DNA of 64,000 nucleotides from Demequina lignilytica. GTDB lineage: Bacteria > Actinomycetota > Actinomycetes > Actinomycetales > Demequinaceae. Made by a program: the position numbers and the translations under genes. Below are positions 35,171-44,066 of the stretch, one piece after another; the stretch's first letter is position 1; each line of letters begins with the position of its first letter. The stretch covers positions 124,001-188,000 of the forward strand of contig NZ_JAUHPX010000002.1 of the NCBI RefSeq assembly GCF_030418305.1, read 5' to 3'. The notes beneath the pieces were generated by a model. The model was not told the origin of the DNA. It ran no database searches and saw only the letters and a program-made list of their open reading frames with translations.

Positions 35171-37375
35171 CTACGCCTCGACGGTCTCCTCGGCGGCCGC
35201 CTCCTCGACCACGCCGAGCGAGAGCTTGCCGCGCGGGTCGACCTCGGTGATCTCCACCTGGATCTTCTGACCCACGCCGAGCACGTCCTCCACGTTCTCG
35301 ACACGCTTGCCGCCCACGAGCTTGCGGATCTGCGAGATGTGCAGCAGACCGTCCTTGCCCGGGGTGAGCGAGATGAAGGCACCGAACGCGACGGTCTTCA
35401 CCACGGTGCCGACGAAGCGCTCGCCGACCTCGGGCACGTGCGGGTTGGCGATCGCGTTGATCGCCGCGCGCGCGGCCTCGGCCGACGGGCCGTCGGTGGC
35501 GCCGATGTAGACGGTGCCGTCGTCCTCAATGGAGATGTCCGCACCCGTGTCGTCCTGGATCTGGTTGATCATCTTGCCCTTGGGGCCGATGACCTCGCCG
35601 ATCTTGTCGACGGGGATGCGCACCGCGATCACGCGCGGGGCGTGCGGGCTCATCTCGTCGGGCTCGGAGATGGCCTGCGCCATCACGCCGAGGATGTGGA
35701 CGCGGGCGTCGTACGCCTGCTGCAGCGCGCCGGCCAGCACCGAGGCGGGGATGCCGTCGAGCTTGGTGTCGAGCTGGATCGCGGTGACGAACTCGGAGGT
35801 GCCGGCGACCTTGAAGTCCATGTCGCCGAACGCGTCCTCGGCGCCCAGGATGTCGGTGAGCGCCGCGTAGCGGGTCTCACCGTCGACCGTGTCGGACACG
35901 AGGCCCATCGCGATGCCCGCGACGGGGGCCTTCAGCGGCACGCCGGCGTTGAGCATGGCCAGCGTCGAGGCGCAGACCGAGCCCATCGAGGTCGAGCCGT
36001 TCGAGCCGAGCGCCTCGGACACCTCGCGGATCGCGTAGGGGAAGTCCTCGCGCGACGGGAGCACCGGCACCAGGGCACGCTCGGCGAGCGCGCCGTGGCC
36101 GATCTCGCGACGCTTCGGGGAGCCCACGCGACCGGTCTCGCCCGTGGAGAAGGGCGGGAAGTTGTAGTGGTGCATGTAGCGCTTGTGCGTCTCGGGCGAG
36201 AACGAGTCGATCTGCTGCTCCATCTTGAGCATGTTCAGCGTGGTGATGCCCATGATCTGGGTCTCGCCACGCTCGAAGATCGCGGAGCCGTGCACGCGGG
36301 GCACCACGGCGACCTCGGCCGACAGCGGACGGATGTCCTTGAGGCCACGGCCGTCGATGCGGACGCCGTCCTTGAGGATGCGCTGACGGATGGTCTTCTT
36401 GGTGACCGAGCGGACGACCGCGGAGATCTCCTTCTCCCGGCCCTCGAACTGACCGTCGAACTGCGCGTGCGCGCCGTCCTTGATCTCGTCGAGGCGCGAC
36501 TCGCGGGTCTGCTTGTCGGCGATGGTGAGCGCCTCGGCGAGGTCGCCCTCGATCGCAGGCGCGACCACCGAGTACAGGTCGTCCTGGTAGTCGAGGAAGC
36601 GCGGGAACTCCGCGGTCTCCTTGGCGGCCTTCGCGGCGACCTCGGCCTGCGCCTCGCACAGGGCGCGGATGAACGGCTTCGCAGCCTCGAGGCCCTCGGC
36701 CACGACGGCCTCGGTCGGCGCCTGGGCGCCCTCGGAGACCAGCTCGAAGGCGGTCTCGGTGGCCTCGGCCTCGACCATCATGATGGCGACGTCGTCACCG
36801 ACGACGCGGCCGGCCACGACCATGTTGAAGACCGCGTTGTCCATCTCCGACCAGCGCGGGAAGCAGACCCACTGGCCCTCGATGAGCGCGATGCGCACGC
36901 CGCCGATGGGGCCCGAGAAGGGCAGGCCGGCGAGCTGGGTGGACATGGACGCCGCGTTGATCGCGACGACGTCGTACTGGTCGTCCGGGTGGATCGCGAG
37001 GACGTCGACGACGACCTGGATCTCGTTGCGCAGGCCCGACACGAAGGACGGGCGCAGCGGACGGTCGATCAGACGGCAGGTGAGGATCGCGTCCGTGGTG
37101 GGACGGCCCTCGCGACGGAAGAACGAGCCGGGGATCTTGCCCGCGGCGTACTGGCGCTCCTCGACGTCGACGGTCAGGGGGAAGAAGTCGAAGCCGTCAC
37201 GCGGCGCCTTGGAGGCGGTGGTGGCGGACAGCAGCATGGTCTCGCCGTCGAGGTAGGCGACGGCGGAGCCGGCGGCCTGCTTGGCGAGACGACCCGTCTC
37301 GAACCGGACGGTGCGGGTGCCGAAGCGACCGTTGTCGATCGTGGCCTCGGCGAACTGGATCTCGGGACCCTCCAT
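35171..37375 (-). CDS. pnp: Polynucleotide phosphorylase
   Basis: Phosphorolytic 3'-5' exoribonuclease and part of the decay machinery with RNases J and Y. The 734-residue protein contains two RNase PH domains, the alpha linker, a KH domain ([16 protein letters not shown] region) and an S1 domain ([18 protein letters not shown]), ending in an acidic tail. The ATG has a GGAG site about 11 bases upstream and a leader that could exceed 170 bases, consistent with post-transcriptional control as known for pnp in other bacteria. It follows rpsO, as in most bacteria. Confidence 0.97.
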   Translation of the reverse strand: MEGPEIQFAEATIDNGRFGTRTVRFETGRLAKQAAGSAVAYLDGETMLLSATTASKAPRDGFDFFPLTVDVEERQYAAGKIPGSFFRREGRPTTDAILTCRLIDRPLRPSFVSGLRNEIQVVVDVLAIHPDDQYDVVAINAASMSTQLAGLPFSGPIGGVRIALIEGQWVCFPRWSEMDNAVFNMVVAGRVVGDDVAIMMVEAEATETAFELVSEGAQAPTEAVVAEGLEAAKPFIRALCEAQAEVAAKAAKETAEFPRFLDYQDDLYSVVAPAIEGDLAEALTIADKQTRESRLDEIKDGAHAQFDGQFEGREKEISAVVRSVTKKTIRQRILKDGVRIDGRGLKDIRPLSAEVAVVPRVHGSAIFERGETQIMGITTLNMLKMEQQIDSFSPETHKRYMHHYNFPPFSTGETGRVGSPKRREIGHGALAERALVPVLPSREDFPYAIREVSEALGSNGSTSMGSVCASTLAMLNAGVPLKAPVAGIAMGLVSDTVDGETRYAALTDILGAEDAFGDMDFKVAGTSEFVTAIQLDTKLDGIPASVLAGALQQAYDARVHILGVMAQAISEPDEMSPHAPRVIAVRIPVDKIGEVIGPKGKMINQIQDDTGADISIEDDGTVYIGATDGPSAEAARAAINAIANPHVPEVGERFVGTVVKTVAFGAFISLTPGKDGLLHISQIRKLVGGKRVENVEDVLGVGQKIQVEITEVDPRGKLSLGVVEEAAAEETVEA

Positions 37376-37712
37376 AGGGGTGAGTGCTCCTTGCCTAGGA
37401 GGCAGGCAGGCGGATATGGCTCACGCCACGTCACTGATCGTCAGTCGAAATGCTCAGAACGACGCCCGCTCGCGGGGGGTTCTGCCCATCACCACCGAGG
37501 ATCAGCATCCGGCTGGCCTGCCAGGTTGTGTTGGCTGGCTCGAACTTCCGAGCCGCGTCAATGGTATCAGTCACACGCCTGAAACACGCGAGTCGGACAC
37601 GCGGACGGCCCAGGGACGATGCCCGCGCCTCCCCCGGACATGCGAAAGCCCGGCCGCTGCGACCTTCACGGGGAAGGGCGCGGCCGGGCTGACGCGTGAG
37701 CGGGCTGCGCGC
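37376..37712 (-). promoter_or_regulatory. rpsO-pnp intergenic region with pnp promoter and leader
   Basis: This is the only gap above 300 bases. It holds the rpsO terminator, then a pnp promoter candidate with an extended -10 (TGATACCAT on the minus strand; hexamer complement at 37561-37566) and about 180 bases of leader. A small hairpin, GGCTCG (37537-37542) with CGAGCC (37549-37554), would lie near the RNA 5' end. I see no reading frame with support here. Confidence 0.45.
37647..37690 (-). terminator. Terminator of rpsO
   Basis: AGCCCGGCCGC (37647-37657) pairs with GCGGCCGGGCT (37680-37690), an 11-bp stem. On the minus strand it is followed by TTT, the most classic terminator in the window. 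Confidence 0.75.
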
Positions 37713-37982
37713 TTAGCGGCGCAGGCCCAGACGGGCGATCAGGGCGCGGTAGCGCTCCACGTCGACGCGCTGGAGGTAGTTGAGGAGGTTGCGACGGCGA
37801 CCCACGAGGAGCAGCAGGCCACGACGCGAGTGGTGGTCGTGCTTGTGCTCCTTGAGGTGCTCGGTCAGGTCCTTGATGCGCTGCGTGAGCACCGCGACCT
37901 GGACCTCGGGAGAACCGGTGTCGCCCTCGCGGGTCGCGTACTCGGCCATGATGGACTGCTTCACTGCTGCGTCGAGCGCCAC
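37713..37982 (-). CDS. rpsO: 30S ribosomal protein S15
   Basis: The 89-residue protein binds the central domain of 16S rRNA early in 30S assembly. Length and motifs ([40 protein letters not shown]) are canonical. GTG 37982 is chosen over the longer frame because it gives the family length and follows a GAGAGA site. A possible extended -10 (TGTACCAT on the minus strand; complement ATGGTA at 38072-38077) lies about 90 bases upstream and uses the same TACCAT hexamer as pnp. Confidence 0.97.
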   Translation of the reverse strand: MALDAAVKQSIMAEYATREGDTGSPEVQVAVLTQRIKDLTEHLKEHKHDHHSRRGLLLLVGRRRNLLNYLQRVDVERYRALIARLGLRR

Positions 37983-38139
37983 TGTGATCTCTCTTTCACT
38001 CGTTGCGCGGCGCACCCGGGCCTGTTCACCGGGGCACTGTTAACCGCGGCCGTTCTGACGGCGAAGATCAATGGTACAGGACGTTGCGGGGATCGGGCGA
38101 CCTCGGGAGGCATGGCCCGCGCGCGGCGGCCCGCGAACG

Positions 38140-39204
38140 CTACCAGGAGTCCCCGGTACGGCTGTTCGCCTGCATGCCCGCGCGGGTCGGGTCGCTCAGC
38201 ACCGCGCGCCTGCGGCGCTCCTCCTCGTCGTCGCCCGGCCGTCGCTGCGGGATGGGCTGGGAGCTGACAGGCCGTCCCGCCCCGAACAACGGGTCGCCCG
38301 CGTGGGCTCCCTCCTCGCGCGCCGGGCCGCCGATGCCGGACTGCGGGATCGGCCCGGTGGGCCCGATCTCCGGCGGCGTCAGCCCACGGCCTGCCCCGCC
38401 CTCGCGCAGGCGACGCTCGATGTAGGTCGCGAGCCGCGACACGGCCATGTTGATCAGGATGTAGATGGTCGCGCCCACGAGGAACAGCGGCAACGTGTAG
38501 TCGACGCCGAAGTAGTCGCGGTTGAGCTTGATGGTCCGCAGCAGCTCGGGGTACGCGACGATGAAGCCGAGCGAGGTGTCCTTGAGCAGCACGACCAGCT
38601 GGCTCACCAGCGCGGGCAGCATGATCCGCACCGCCTGCGGGAGCTCGATCAGGAGCGTCGTGCGCATGGTCGACAGGCCGATGCTGAGCCCTGCCTCGCG
38701 CTGGCCCTTGGGCAGCGCGGCGAGACCGGCGCGCAGGATCTCGGCGACCACCGCCGCGTTGTAGACCACCAGCCCGAAGACCACGGACCACAGCACGTCC
38801 CAGCCGAACACGAGCTTCGCGAGGAACATCAGCAGCAGCACGGGGAGGCCGCGCGCGAGCTCCGTCACCACGGCGGAGGAGCCCGACAGCACGCGGCGGG
38901 CCGAGCCGCGCCGCACGATAGCGATCGCGCCGCCCAGGATGAGGGCGACGGGCGCGGCGAGGGCCGCGGCCTTGAGCGTGTTCCCCAGACCCTTCGCGAG
39001 CGACAGCCAGACGTCGCCGGCGGTCTGACCCTTCGGCGGGTCCCACAGGATGGCCCAGCGGTCGTCGAAGATCCCGCGCTGGTACCAGGACCACAGGATC
39101 CACGCGCCGATCGCGACGAACGCGAGCGAGAAGACGAGGTTGAGCGTCCGGTCGAGCCGCTTCGCGCGGGGGCCGGGGGCGTCGTAGAGGACCGATCCGC
39201 TCAT
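38140..39204 (-). CDS. gluD: Glutamate/polar amino-acid ABC transporter permease (GluD-like)
   Basis: A 354-residue permease with about five to six membrane helices and the ABC permease EAA loop (AGLSIGLSTMRTTLLIELPQA). Residues from about 275 onwards form an unusual hydrophilic tail of about 75 residues rich in Pro, Gly, Arg and Glu, containing a polyarginine-like stretch. This tail is absent from most HisM/GlnP permeases. Its ATG overlaps the gluC stop (ATGA 39201-39204). It is the last gene of the operon. Confidence 0.9.
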   Translation of the reverse strand: MSGSVLYDAPGPRAKRLDRTLNLVFSLAFVAIGAWILWSWYQRGIFDDRWAILWDPPKGQTAGDVWLSLAKGLGNTLKAAALAAPVALILGGAIAIVRRGSARRVLSGSSAVVTELARGLPVLLLMFLAKLVFGWDVLWSVVFGLVVYNAAVVAEILRAGLAALPKGQREAGLSIGLSTMRTTLLIELPQAVRIMLPALVSQLVVLLKDTSLGFIVAYPELLRTIKLNRDYFGVDYTLPLFLVGATIYILINMAVSRLATYIERRLREGGAGRGLTPPEIGPTGPIPQSGIGGPAREEGAHAGDPLFGAGRPVSSQPIPQRRPGDDEEERRRRAVLSDPTRAGMQANSRTGDSW

Positions 39205-39854
39205 CGTGCGAACGCCACCTTCCGCTCGATCTGCCCGGCCAGGAGGCCGAGCGGGATGGTGATCACCAGGTACATGAGGCCGATCCCGAAGAAGATGAAC
39301 AGCCCGTCGGCGGGGTGCGTGTTGGTGAGGCGCTGCTGGATCGCGACCAGCTCGGTGAACGCGAAGCCGGCGGCGACCGACGTGTTCTTGGTGAGCGCGA
39401 TCAGCACCGAGATCAGCGGCGGGATCGCGGTGCGCCACGCCTGGGGCAGCACCACCTGGGACAGCGTCTGGCCGAAGGTCAGGCCGATGCTGCGGGCGGC
39501 CTCCGCCTGCCCGATCCCGACGGAGTTCACGCCGGAGCGCAACGCCTCGCAGACGAAGGAGCTGGTGTACAGGCTCAGCGAGACCACCGCGGGCCAGAAG
39601 CCCAGCTCGGGGAACAGCAGCCCGAACGTCGGGGCGACGAAGACCCAGAAGAAGAACATGAGCGTCAGCGGGGTGTTGCGGACGATCTCGACGTACGCGG
39701 TGCCGAAGCTCCGCAGCGGGCCGACGGGCGACACGCGCATGGTCGCGAGCAGGGTGCCGAGCACGAGCGACAGCGCCCCCGCCACCGCCGTCAGCGACAG
39801 CGTCGCGAGGAAGGCCCCCCAGATGAGGCCGAACTCCTCGATGAACGTCTGCAT
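39201..39854 (-). CDS. gluC: Glutamate/polar amino-acid ABC transporter permease (GluC-like)
   Basis: A 217-residue HisM/GlnP-type permease with five hydrophobic segments, the N-terminal conserved block LSLTAVAGALSLVLGTLLA and YVEIVRNTPLTLMFFFWVF, and the EAA motif (AEAARSIGLTFGQTLSQVVLPQAWR), which contacts the ATPase. It pairs with gluD. It lies 57 bases after the binding-protein gene, with a strong hairpin between them. Confidence 0.93.
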   Translation of the reverse strand: MQTFIEEFGLIWGAFLATLSLTAVAGALSLVLGTLLATMRVSPVGPLRSFGTAYVEIVRNTPLTLMFFFWVFVAPTFGLLFPELGFWPAVVSLSLYTSSFVCEALRSGVNSVGIGQAEAARSIGLTFGQTLSQVVLPQAWRTAIPPLISVLIALTKNTSVAAGFAFTELVAIQQRLTNTHPADGLFIFFGIGLMYLVITIPLGLLAGQIERKVAFAR

Positions 39855-39870
39855 GCTCTCCTCCGGACGG

Positions 39871-39904
39871 GCCGTGCGGCCCCTCGGACGAGGGGCCGCA
39901 CGGC
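39871..39904 (-). promoter_or_regulatory. Perfect 16-bp inverted repeat between gluB and gluC
   Basis: GCCGTGCGGCCCCTCG (39871-39886) and CGAGGGGCCGCACGGC (39889-39904) are perfect complements with only two unpaired bases. Position between binding protein and permease fits the known use of such hairpins to protect or limit transcripts so that the binding protein is made in excess. Confidence 0.7.
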
Positions 39905-39911
39905 GTGGTCG

Positions 39912-40793
39912 CTAGTTCTCGTACCGGTCGACGGTCGGGACATCCGGGTCGGGCAGCACGGTGCCCGCGGTGGCCTGCCACGCCTCGAGCCAGCTGCCGT
40001 CCTCGAAGATCTCCTCGAGCACGTCGTTGATCCACATCCGGAACTCGGTGTCGTCGAGCGCGAGACCGATGCCGTAGGGCTCCTCGGTGAACGGCTCGCC
40101 GACCACCTTGAACTCACCGTCCGACTCGGCCACGTAGCCCGCGAGGATCACGTTGTCCGTCGTCACCACGTCGACCTGACCGTTGCTGAGCGGCTCCAGG
40201 CAGTCCGTGTACGCGCCGAACAGCGAGAGGTTCGCGTCCGGGTAGTTGTCCGCGATGTTCTGCGCGGGGGTCGAGCCCTCGACGGAGCAGACGTTCTTGC
40301 CCGCGAGGTCGTCGGGACCGTTGATGTCGTCCGTGGTGGACAGCGTCATCAGCGCCTGGCCGGCGTTGTAGTACGGACCCGCGAAGCTCACGAGCTCCTT
40401 GCGCGCGTCGTTGATCGTGTACGTCGCGATGACGATGTCGACGGTGCCGTCCTGGATGAACGGCTCGCGGTTCGCGGACACGGTCTCGACCCACTCGATC
40501 GAGCCTTCGTCGATGCCGAGCTTGCCCGCGATGATCTTGCCGATCTCCACGTCGAAGCCCTCGGGGTCGCCGCTCGGCGCGAGCAGCCCGAACAGCGGCT
40601 GGTCGAACTTGGTGCCGATCGTGATCGAGCCCGCCTCCGAGAGGGCGGCCATGGTCGACCCCTCGGCGAACTCCATCATCGAGCCGTCATCGCCCGAGGC
40701 CTCCGCATCCGAGTCGTCCCCCGACGAGCACGCCGCGAGGGTGAGCCCCGCCACGATCGCCGCTGCGGCCCAGGCCGCCTTCTTCCGCATCAT
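39912..40793 (-). CDS. gluB: Glutamate/polar amino-acid binding lipoprotein (GluB-like)
   Basis: A 293-residue periplasmic-type binding protein anchored by lipid. The signal peptide ends in LTLAAC, the lipobox (Cys about residue 22), followed by an acidic Ser/Asp linker. The body has the SBP family 3 pattern (LFGLLAPSGDPEGFDVEIGKIIAGKLG, VEWVETVSANREPFIQDGTVDIVIATYTIN split across the sequence). The first of two ATGs at 40793 is chosen as it is correctly spaced from GGAGG; the upstream ATG would contain the site itself. Confidence 0.93.
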   Translation of the reverse strand: MMRKKAAWAAAAIVAGLTLAACSSGDDSDAEASGDDGSMMEFAEGSTMAALSEAGSITIGTKFDQPLFGLLAPSGDPEGFDVEIGKIIAGKLGIDEGSIEWVETVSANREPFIQDGTVDIVIATYTINDARKELVSFAGPYYNAGQALMTLSTTDDINGPDDLAGKNVCSVEGSTPAQNIADNYPDANLSLFGAYTDCLEPLSNGQVDVVTTDNVILAGYVAESDGEFKVVGEPFTEEPYGIGLALDDTEFRMWINDVLEEIFEDGSWLEAWQATAGTVLPDPDVPTVDRYEN

Positions 40794-40847
40794 CTCTGCC
40801 TCCTCCATCCGGGCGCCCCGCGGTCGCGGAGCGCCAAGCCGTTGCTC

Positions 40848-41597
40848 TCAGTGCGTCAGGATCTTCGACAGGAAGTCCTTGGCACGCTCCGACGTCGGCG
40901 ACGTGAAGAACGTCTCCGGGTCGGACTCCTCGTGGATCCGTCCATCCGCCATGAACACCACGCGGTTCGCCGCCTTGCGCGCGAAGCCCATCTCGTGGGT
41001 GACCACGATCATGGTCATCCCTTCGTGCGCGAGGGAGGTCATCACGTCGAGGACCTCGTTGATCATCTCCGGGTCGAGCGCGCTGGTGGGCTCGTCGAAC
41101 AGCATCACCTTGGGCTTCATGGCCAGGGAGCGGGCGATCGCGACGCGCTGCTGCTGGCCGCCCGAGAGCTGAGCCGGGTACTTCTGGGCCTGGTTGGCGA
41201 CGCCGACGCGCTCGAGCAGCGCCATGGCCTGCGCGTCGGCCTCCTTCTTCGCCACCTTCTTGACCTTGATGGGCCCGAGCGTGACGTTCTCGAGGATCGT
41301 CTTGTGCGCGAACAGGTTGAACGATTGGAAGACCATCCCGACGTCGGCGCGGAGGCCGGCGAGCGCCTTCCCCTCTTGCGGCAGCGGCTGGCCGTCGATG
41401 GTGATCGACCCGCTGTCGATGGTCTCGAGGCGGTTGATGGCGCGGCACAGCGTGGACTTGCCCGAGCCGGACGGCCCGATCACGACGATCACCTCGCCGC
41501 GGGCCACGGACAGGTCGATGTCCTGAAGCACGTGCAGCTCGCCGAAGTGCTTGTTGACCTTGTCGACCACCACGAGGGCATCGGTTGCGGTTGGCAT
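40848..41597 (-). CDS. gluA: Glutamate/polar amino-acid ABC transporter ATPase (GluA-like)
   Basis: A 249-residue ATP-binding subunit with Walker [11 protein letters not shown]-loop MVFQSFNLF, signature [15 protein letters not shown], Walker [15 protein letters not shown] and the H-loop VVTHEMGFA. Closest in style to GlnQ/GluA. It is the first gene of gluABCD. ATG 41597 lies six bases after TAGGGT (leaderless), although the intervening GGAGAG could also serve as a weak ribosome site. Confidence 0.95.
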   Translation of the reverse strand: MPTATDALVVVDKVNKHFGELHVLQDIDLSVARGEVIVVIGPSGSGKSTLCRAINRLETIDSGSITIDGQPLPQEGKALAGLRADVGMVFQSFNLFAHKTILENVTLGPIKVKKVAKKEADAQAMALLERVGVANQAQKYPAQLSGGQQQRVAIARSLAMKPKVMLFDEPTSALDPEMINEVLDVMTSLAHEGMTMIVVTHEMGFARKAANRVVFMADGRIHEESDPETFFTSPTSERAKDFLSKILTH

Positions 41598-41603
41598 CTC
41601 TCC

Positions 41604-41609
41604 ACCCTA
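41604..41609 (-). promoter_or_regulatory. -10 element of the gluABCD promoter
   Basis: TAGGGT on the minus strand, six bases before the gluA ATG. Confidence 0.6.
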
Positions 41610-41691
41610 GGCCCGCAGGTCCGGGTCCGCCCGAGATGTGACACAAAAGCGACCGAAACTTAACTGCCTGGTAACACGCCCCGGCCGTGCG

Positions 41692-42675
41692 TCACGGGCG
41701 GATCTCGAGCGCCTCCCGGCACCAGTCGACGTCCTCCTCGAGGCCCACCACCAGCGCCTCGACGGAACCGAAGTCGAGCATCGGGCGCCGCCACTCGACC
41801 AGGTCGAGGGCGACCTCGGCGCCGTACAGGTCGAGCCCCTCGGCGTCGATCACGTAGGCCTCGATGCGCAGGTCGGTGCCCCCGACGGTGTAGTTCATCC
41901 CGAGGCTCACGGCGGCGGGCAGGCGCTCCTGCGCGATCGCCGCGGCGCGAGCGTTGTCCCCGGGATCGATCACCGTGAGCCAGGCCGCGTAGACGCCGTG
42001 GCGCGGGATCATCCCTGCGGTGTGGTCGAGGTTCGCGGTCGGGAACCCGATGGTCCGGCCGAGCTTGTCGCCGTGGATCACCACGCCGCGCACCCGGTGC
42101 TCCCGGCCCAGCACGTCGGCGGCGCCGCGCAGGTCGCCCTCCTCGACGAGCTCGCGCACCCAGGTCGACGACCAGCGCCGCCCGGACTCGGACACCGCGC
42201 ACGCGTCGTCGATGATGTCGACGTCGAAGCCCAGCCGGTCGCCCAGCTCCCGCATCGTCTCGACGTCGCCGGCGTTGCCGCGCCCGAAGCGGGTGTCGCG
42301 CCCGACCACGACGCACGAGGCGCGCATGCCGCGCACGAGGTAGTCGCGCACGAACTCCTCAGGCGTCTGGCGGGCGAAGTCCAGCGTGTAGCGCACGACG
42401 AGCACGCCGTCGAGCCCGATCGCCGCCAGCCGCTCCAACCGGTCGTCGATCCCGGTGAGGAGCTCCGGCGGGTGCGCCGGGTCGTGCACGGCCTTCGGAT
42501 GCGGGTCGAAGGTCATCGCCAGCGCGACCTGGCCGCGCGCCCGGGCGTCGGCGACCATGGCCCCGAGCACCGCCTGGTGGCCGCGGTGGACGCCGTCGAA
42601 GTTGCCGAGCGTGACCACGGCGGGGCCCAGGTCGGGGATCTCCGCGAGCGAGCGCCAGACGTGCATGCGCGTCAT
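41692..42675 (-). CDS. ribF: Bifunctional riboflavin kinase/FAD synthetase
   Basis: Makes FMN and then FAD. The 327-residue protein has the N-terminal adenylyltransferase (VVTLGNFDGVHRGHQAVL, with the GxFDGxHxGH site) and the C-terminal riboflavin kinase (GDKLGRTIGFPTANL, GVYAAWL, and GMNYTVGGTDLRIEAYVID). The ATG at 42675 overlaps the truB stop as ATGA; a second ATG is three codons on. It is the last gene of the rimP operon, a common actinobacterial arrangement. Confidence 0.95.
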   Translation of the reverse strand: MTRMHVWRSLAEIPDLGPAVVTLGNFDGVHRGHQAVLGAMVADARARGQVALAMTFDPHPKAVHDPAHPPELLTGIDDRLERLAAIGLDGVLVVRYTLDFARQTPEEFVRDYLVRGMRASCVVVGRDTRFGRGNAGDVETMRELGDRLGFDVDIIDDACAVSESGRRWSSTWVRELVEEGDLRGAADVLGREHRVRGVVIHGDKLGRTIGFPTANLDHTAGMIPRHGVYAAWLTVIDPGDNARAAAIAQERLPAAVSLGMNYTVGGTDLRIEAYVIDAEGLDLYGAEVALDLVEWRRPMLDFGSVEALVVGLEEDVDWCREALEIRP

Positions 42676-43631
42676 TCTGCCGCAGCCGGCGGGGCCGACG
42701 GTCCAGGTGCGGACGATGCGGAGGCGACCTCGAAGACCACCGCGGGCTTCGCGCGGCCTGCCTTGGGCTCCACGATCGCGACCGCGCGCGGCCCGGGCGC
42801 GATGGCCACCGCGGTGCCGTCGAGGCCGGGAGCGTCGATCCACTGGCCGAAGCCGAGCGCGGTCGCGTCGCGATCCGACACCTCCAGCACCGGCAGCGTC
42901 GCGGAGGCGGCGTCGGCGAGCGGGATGCGCGGCATGGTCTCGCCCCCCTCGACCACCGCGCCCAGGTCCTCGAGCGTGCGCGCCATGGCGAGGTCGATGC
43001 CGCCCACCCGCGTCCGGCGCAGCGCGGTCAGATGCCCTCCGACGCCGAGCGCGGCGCCCAGGTCGCGGGCGAGCGCCCGCACGTACGTGCCCGACGAGAC
43101 GTCGACCGTCACGTCGACGTCGACGACCGGGCCCGACCGGCGCACCGCGCGCACGTCGAAGCGCGAGACGGTGACGGGTCGCGGCGGCAGCTCGACGTCC
43201 TCTCCCCCGCGCACCCGCGCGTAGGAGCGCCTGCCGTCGACCTTGATCGCGGAGACCGCGGACGGCCGCTGCTGGATGTCGCCGGTGAGGTCGGCCACGG
43301 CCGCCCGCAGCGCCTCGTCCGTCACCGCGGAGGCGTCGGCCTCGGAGGTGACGTCACCCTCCGCATCGTCCGTCACCGTGGACTGGCCGAGGCGGATGGT
43401 CGCGTCGTAGGACTTGTCATGCCCGACCACGTAGGTGAGCAGCTTGGTCGCGCGTCCGATGCCGAGCACCAGCACGCCCGTCGCCATCGGATCGAGCGTG
43501 CCGGCGTGGCCCACCTTGGAGGTGGACGCCAGCCGGCGGACCCGCGCGACGACGTCGTGCGAGGTCCAGCCGGCCGGCTTGTCGACCACGACCAGGCCGG
43601 GGACGGGCTCGGGCCCGCCGCGGCGGCCCAT
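42672..43631 (-). CDS. truB: tRNA pseudouridine(55) synthase
   Basis: Makes pseudouridine 55 in the T-loop of tRNAs. The 319-residue protein has KPAGWTSHDVV, the catalytic aspartate in HAGTLDPMATG, the KSYDATIRLG block, and the C-terminal domain found in actinobacterial TruB. It ends in an Ala/Pro/Ser-rich tail. It lies three bases after rbfA. Confidence 0.95.
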   Translation of the reverse strand: MGRRGGPEPVPGLVVVDKPAGWTSHDVVARVRRLASTSKVGHAGTLDPMATGVLVLGIGRATKLLTYVVGHDKSYDATIRLGQSTVTDDAEGDVTSEADASAVTDEALRAAVADLTGDIQQRPSAVSAIKVDGRRSYARVRGGEDVELPPRPVTVSRFDVRAVRRSGPVVDVDVTVDVSSGTYVRALARDLGAALGVGGHLTALRRTRVGGIDLAMARTLEDLGAVVEGGETMPRIPLADAASATLPVLEVSDRDATALGFGQWIDAPGLDGTAVAIAPGPRAVAIVEPKAGRAKPAVVFEVASASSAPGPSAPPAAAE

Positions 43632-43634
43632 GCC

Positions 43635-44066
43635 CTAGCTCTCGTCCTCGTCCGGGTGCTTGTACGGGTCCGCCTCGCCGGCGAACTGCGCGTTCTCGCG
43701 CAGCCGCTTGAGCTCCTCGTCCCGCTGGTGCGCCTCGTGCAGCGCGCGGTCGAGCGAGGCGGCCGTCTCGGGGACCGCGTCGAGGTGGAAGGACAGCGTC
43801 GGGGTCAGACGGATGCCCAGCCCGGAGCCGACGATCGACCGCAGCCGGCCCGTGGCCTTGGCCAGGGCCTTCGCCGCGTCCTCACGCTCGGTCTCGCCGC
43901 CCATGACGGTGTAGAACACCGACGCCTGCTGGAGGTCGCCCGTCACCCGCACATCGGTGATGGTGACGAACGCCAGCCGGGGGTCCTTGATCTCGGTCTG
44001 AAGCGCGCGGGCGACGATCTTCTTGATCGTGCCCGCGAGCTTCAGCGCGCGTGCCTTGTCAGCCAT
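43635..44066 (-). CDS. rbfA: Ribosome-binding factor A
   Basis: KH-fold 30S maturation factor. The 143-residue protein has the family pattern (VARALQTEIKDPRLAFVTITDVRVTGDLQQASVFYTV) and a charged C-terminal tail. The ATG overlaps the infB stop by one base (TGATG), so translation follows infB directly. Confidence 0.95.
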   Translation of the reverse strand: MADKARALKLAGTIKKIVARALQTEIKDPRLAFVTITDVRVTGDLQQASVFYTVMGGETEREDAAKALAKATGRLRSIVGSGLGIRLTPTLSFHLDAVPETAASLDRALHEAHQRDEELKRLRENAQFAGEADPYKHPDEDES

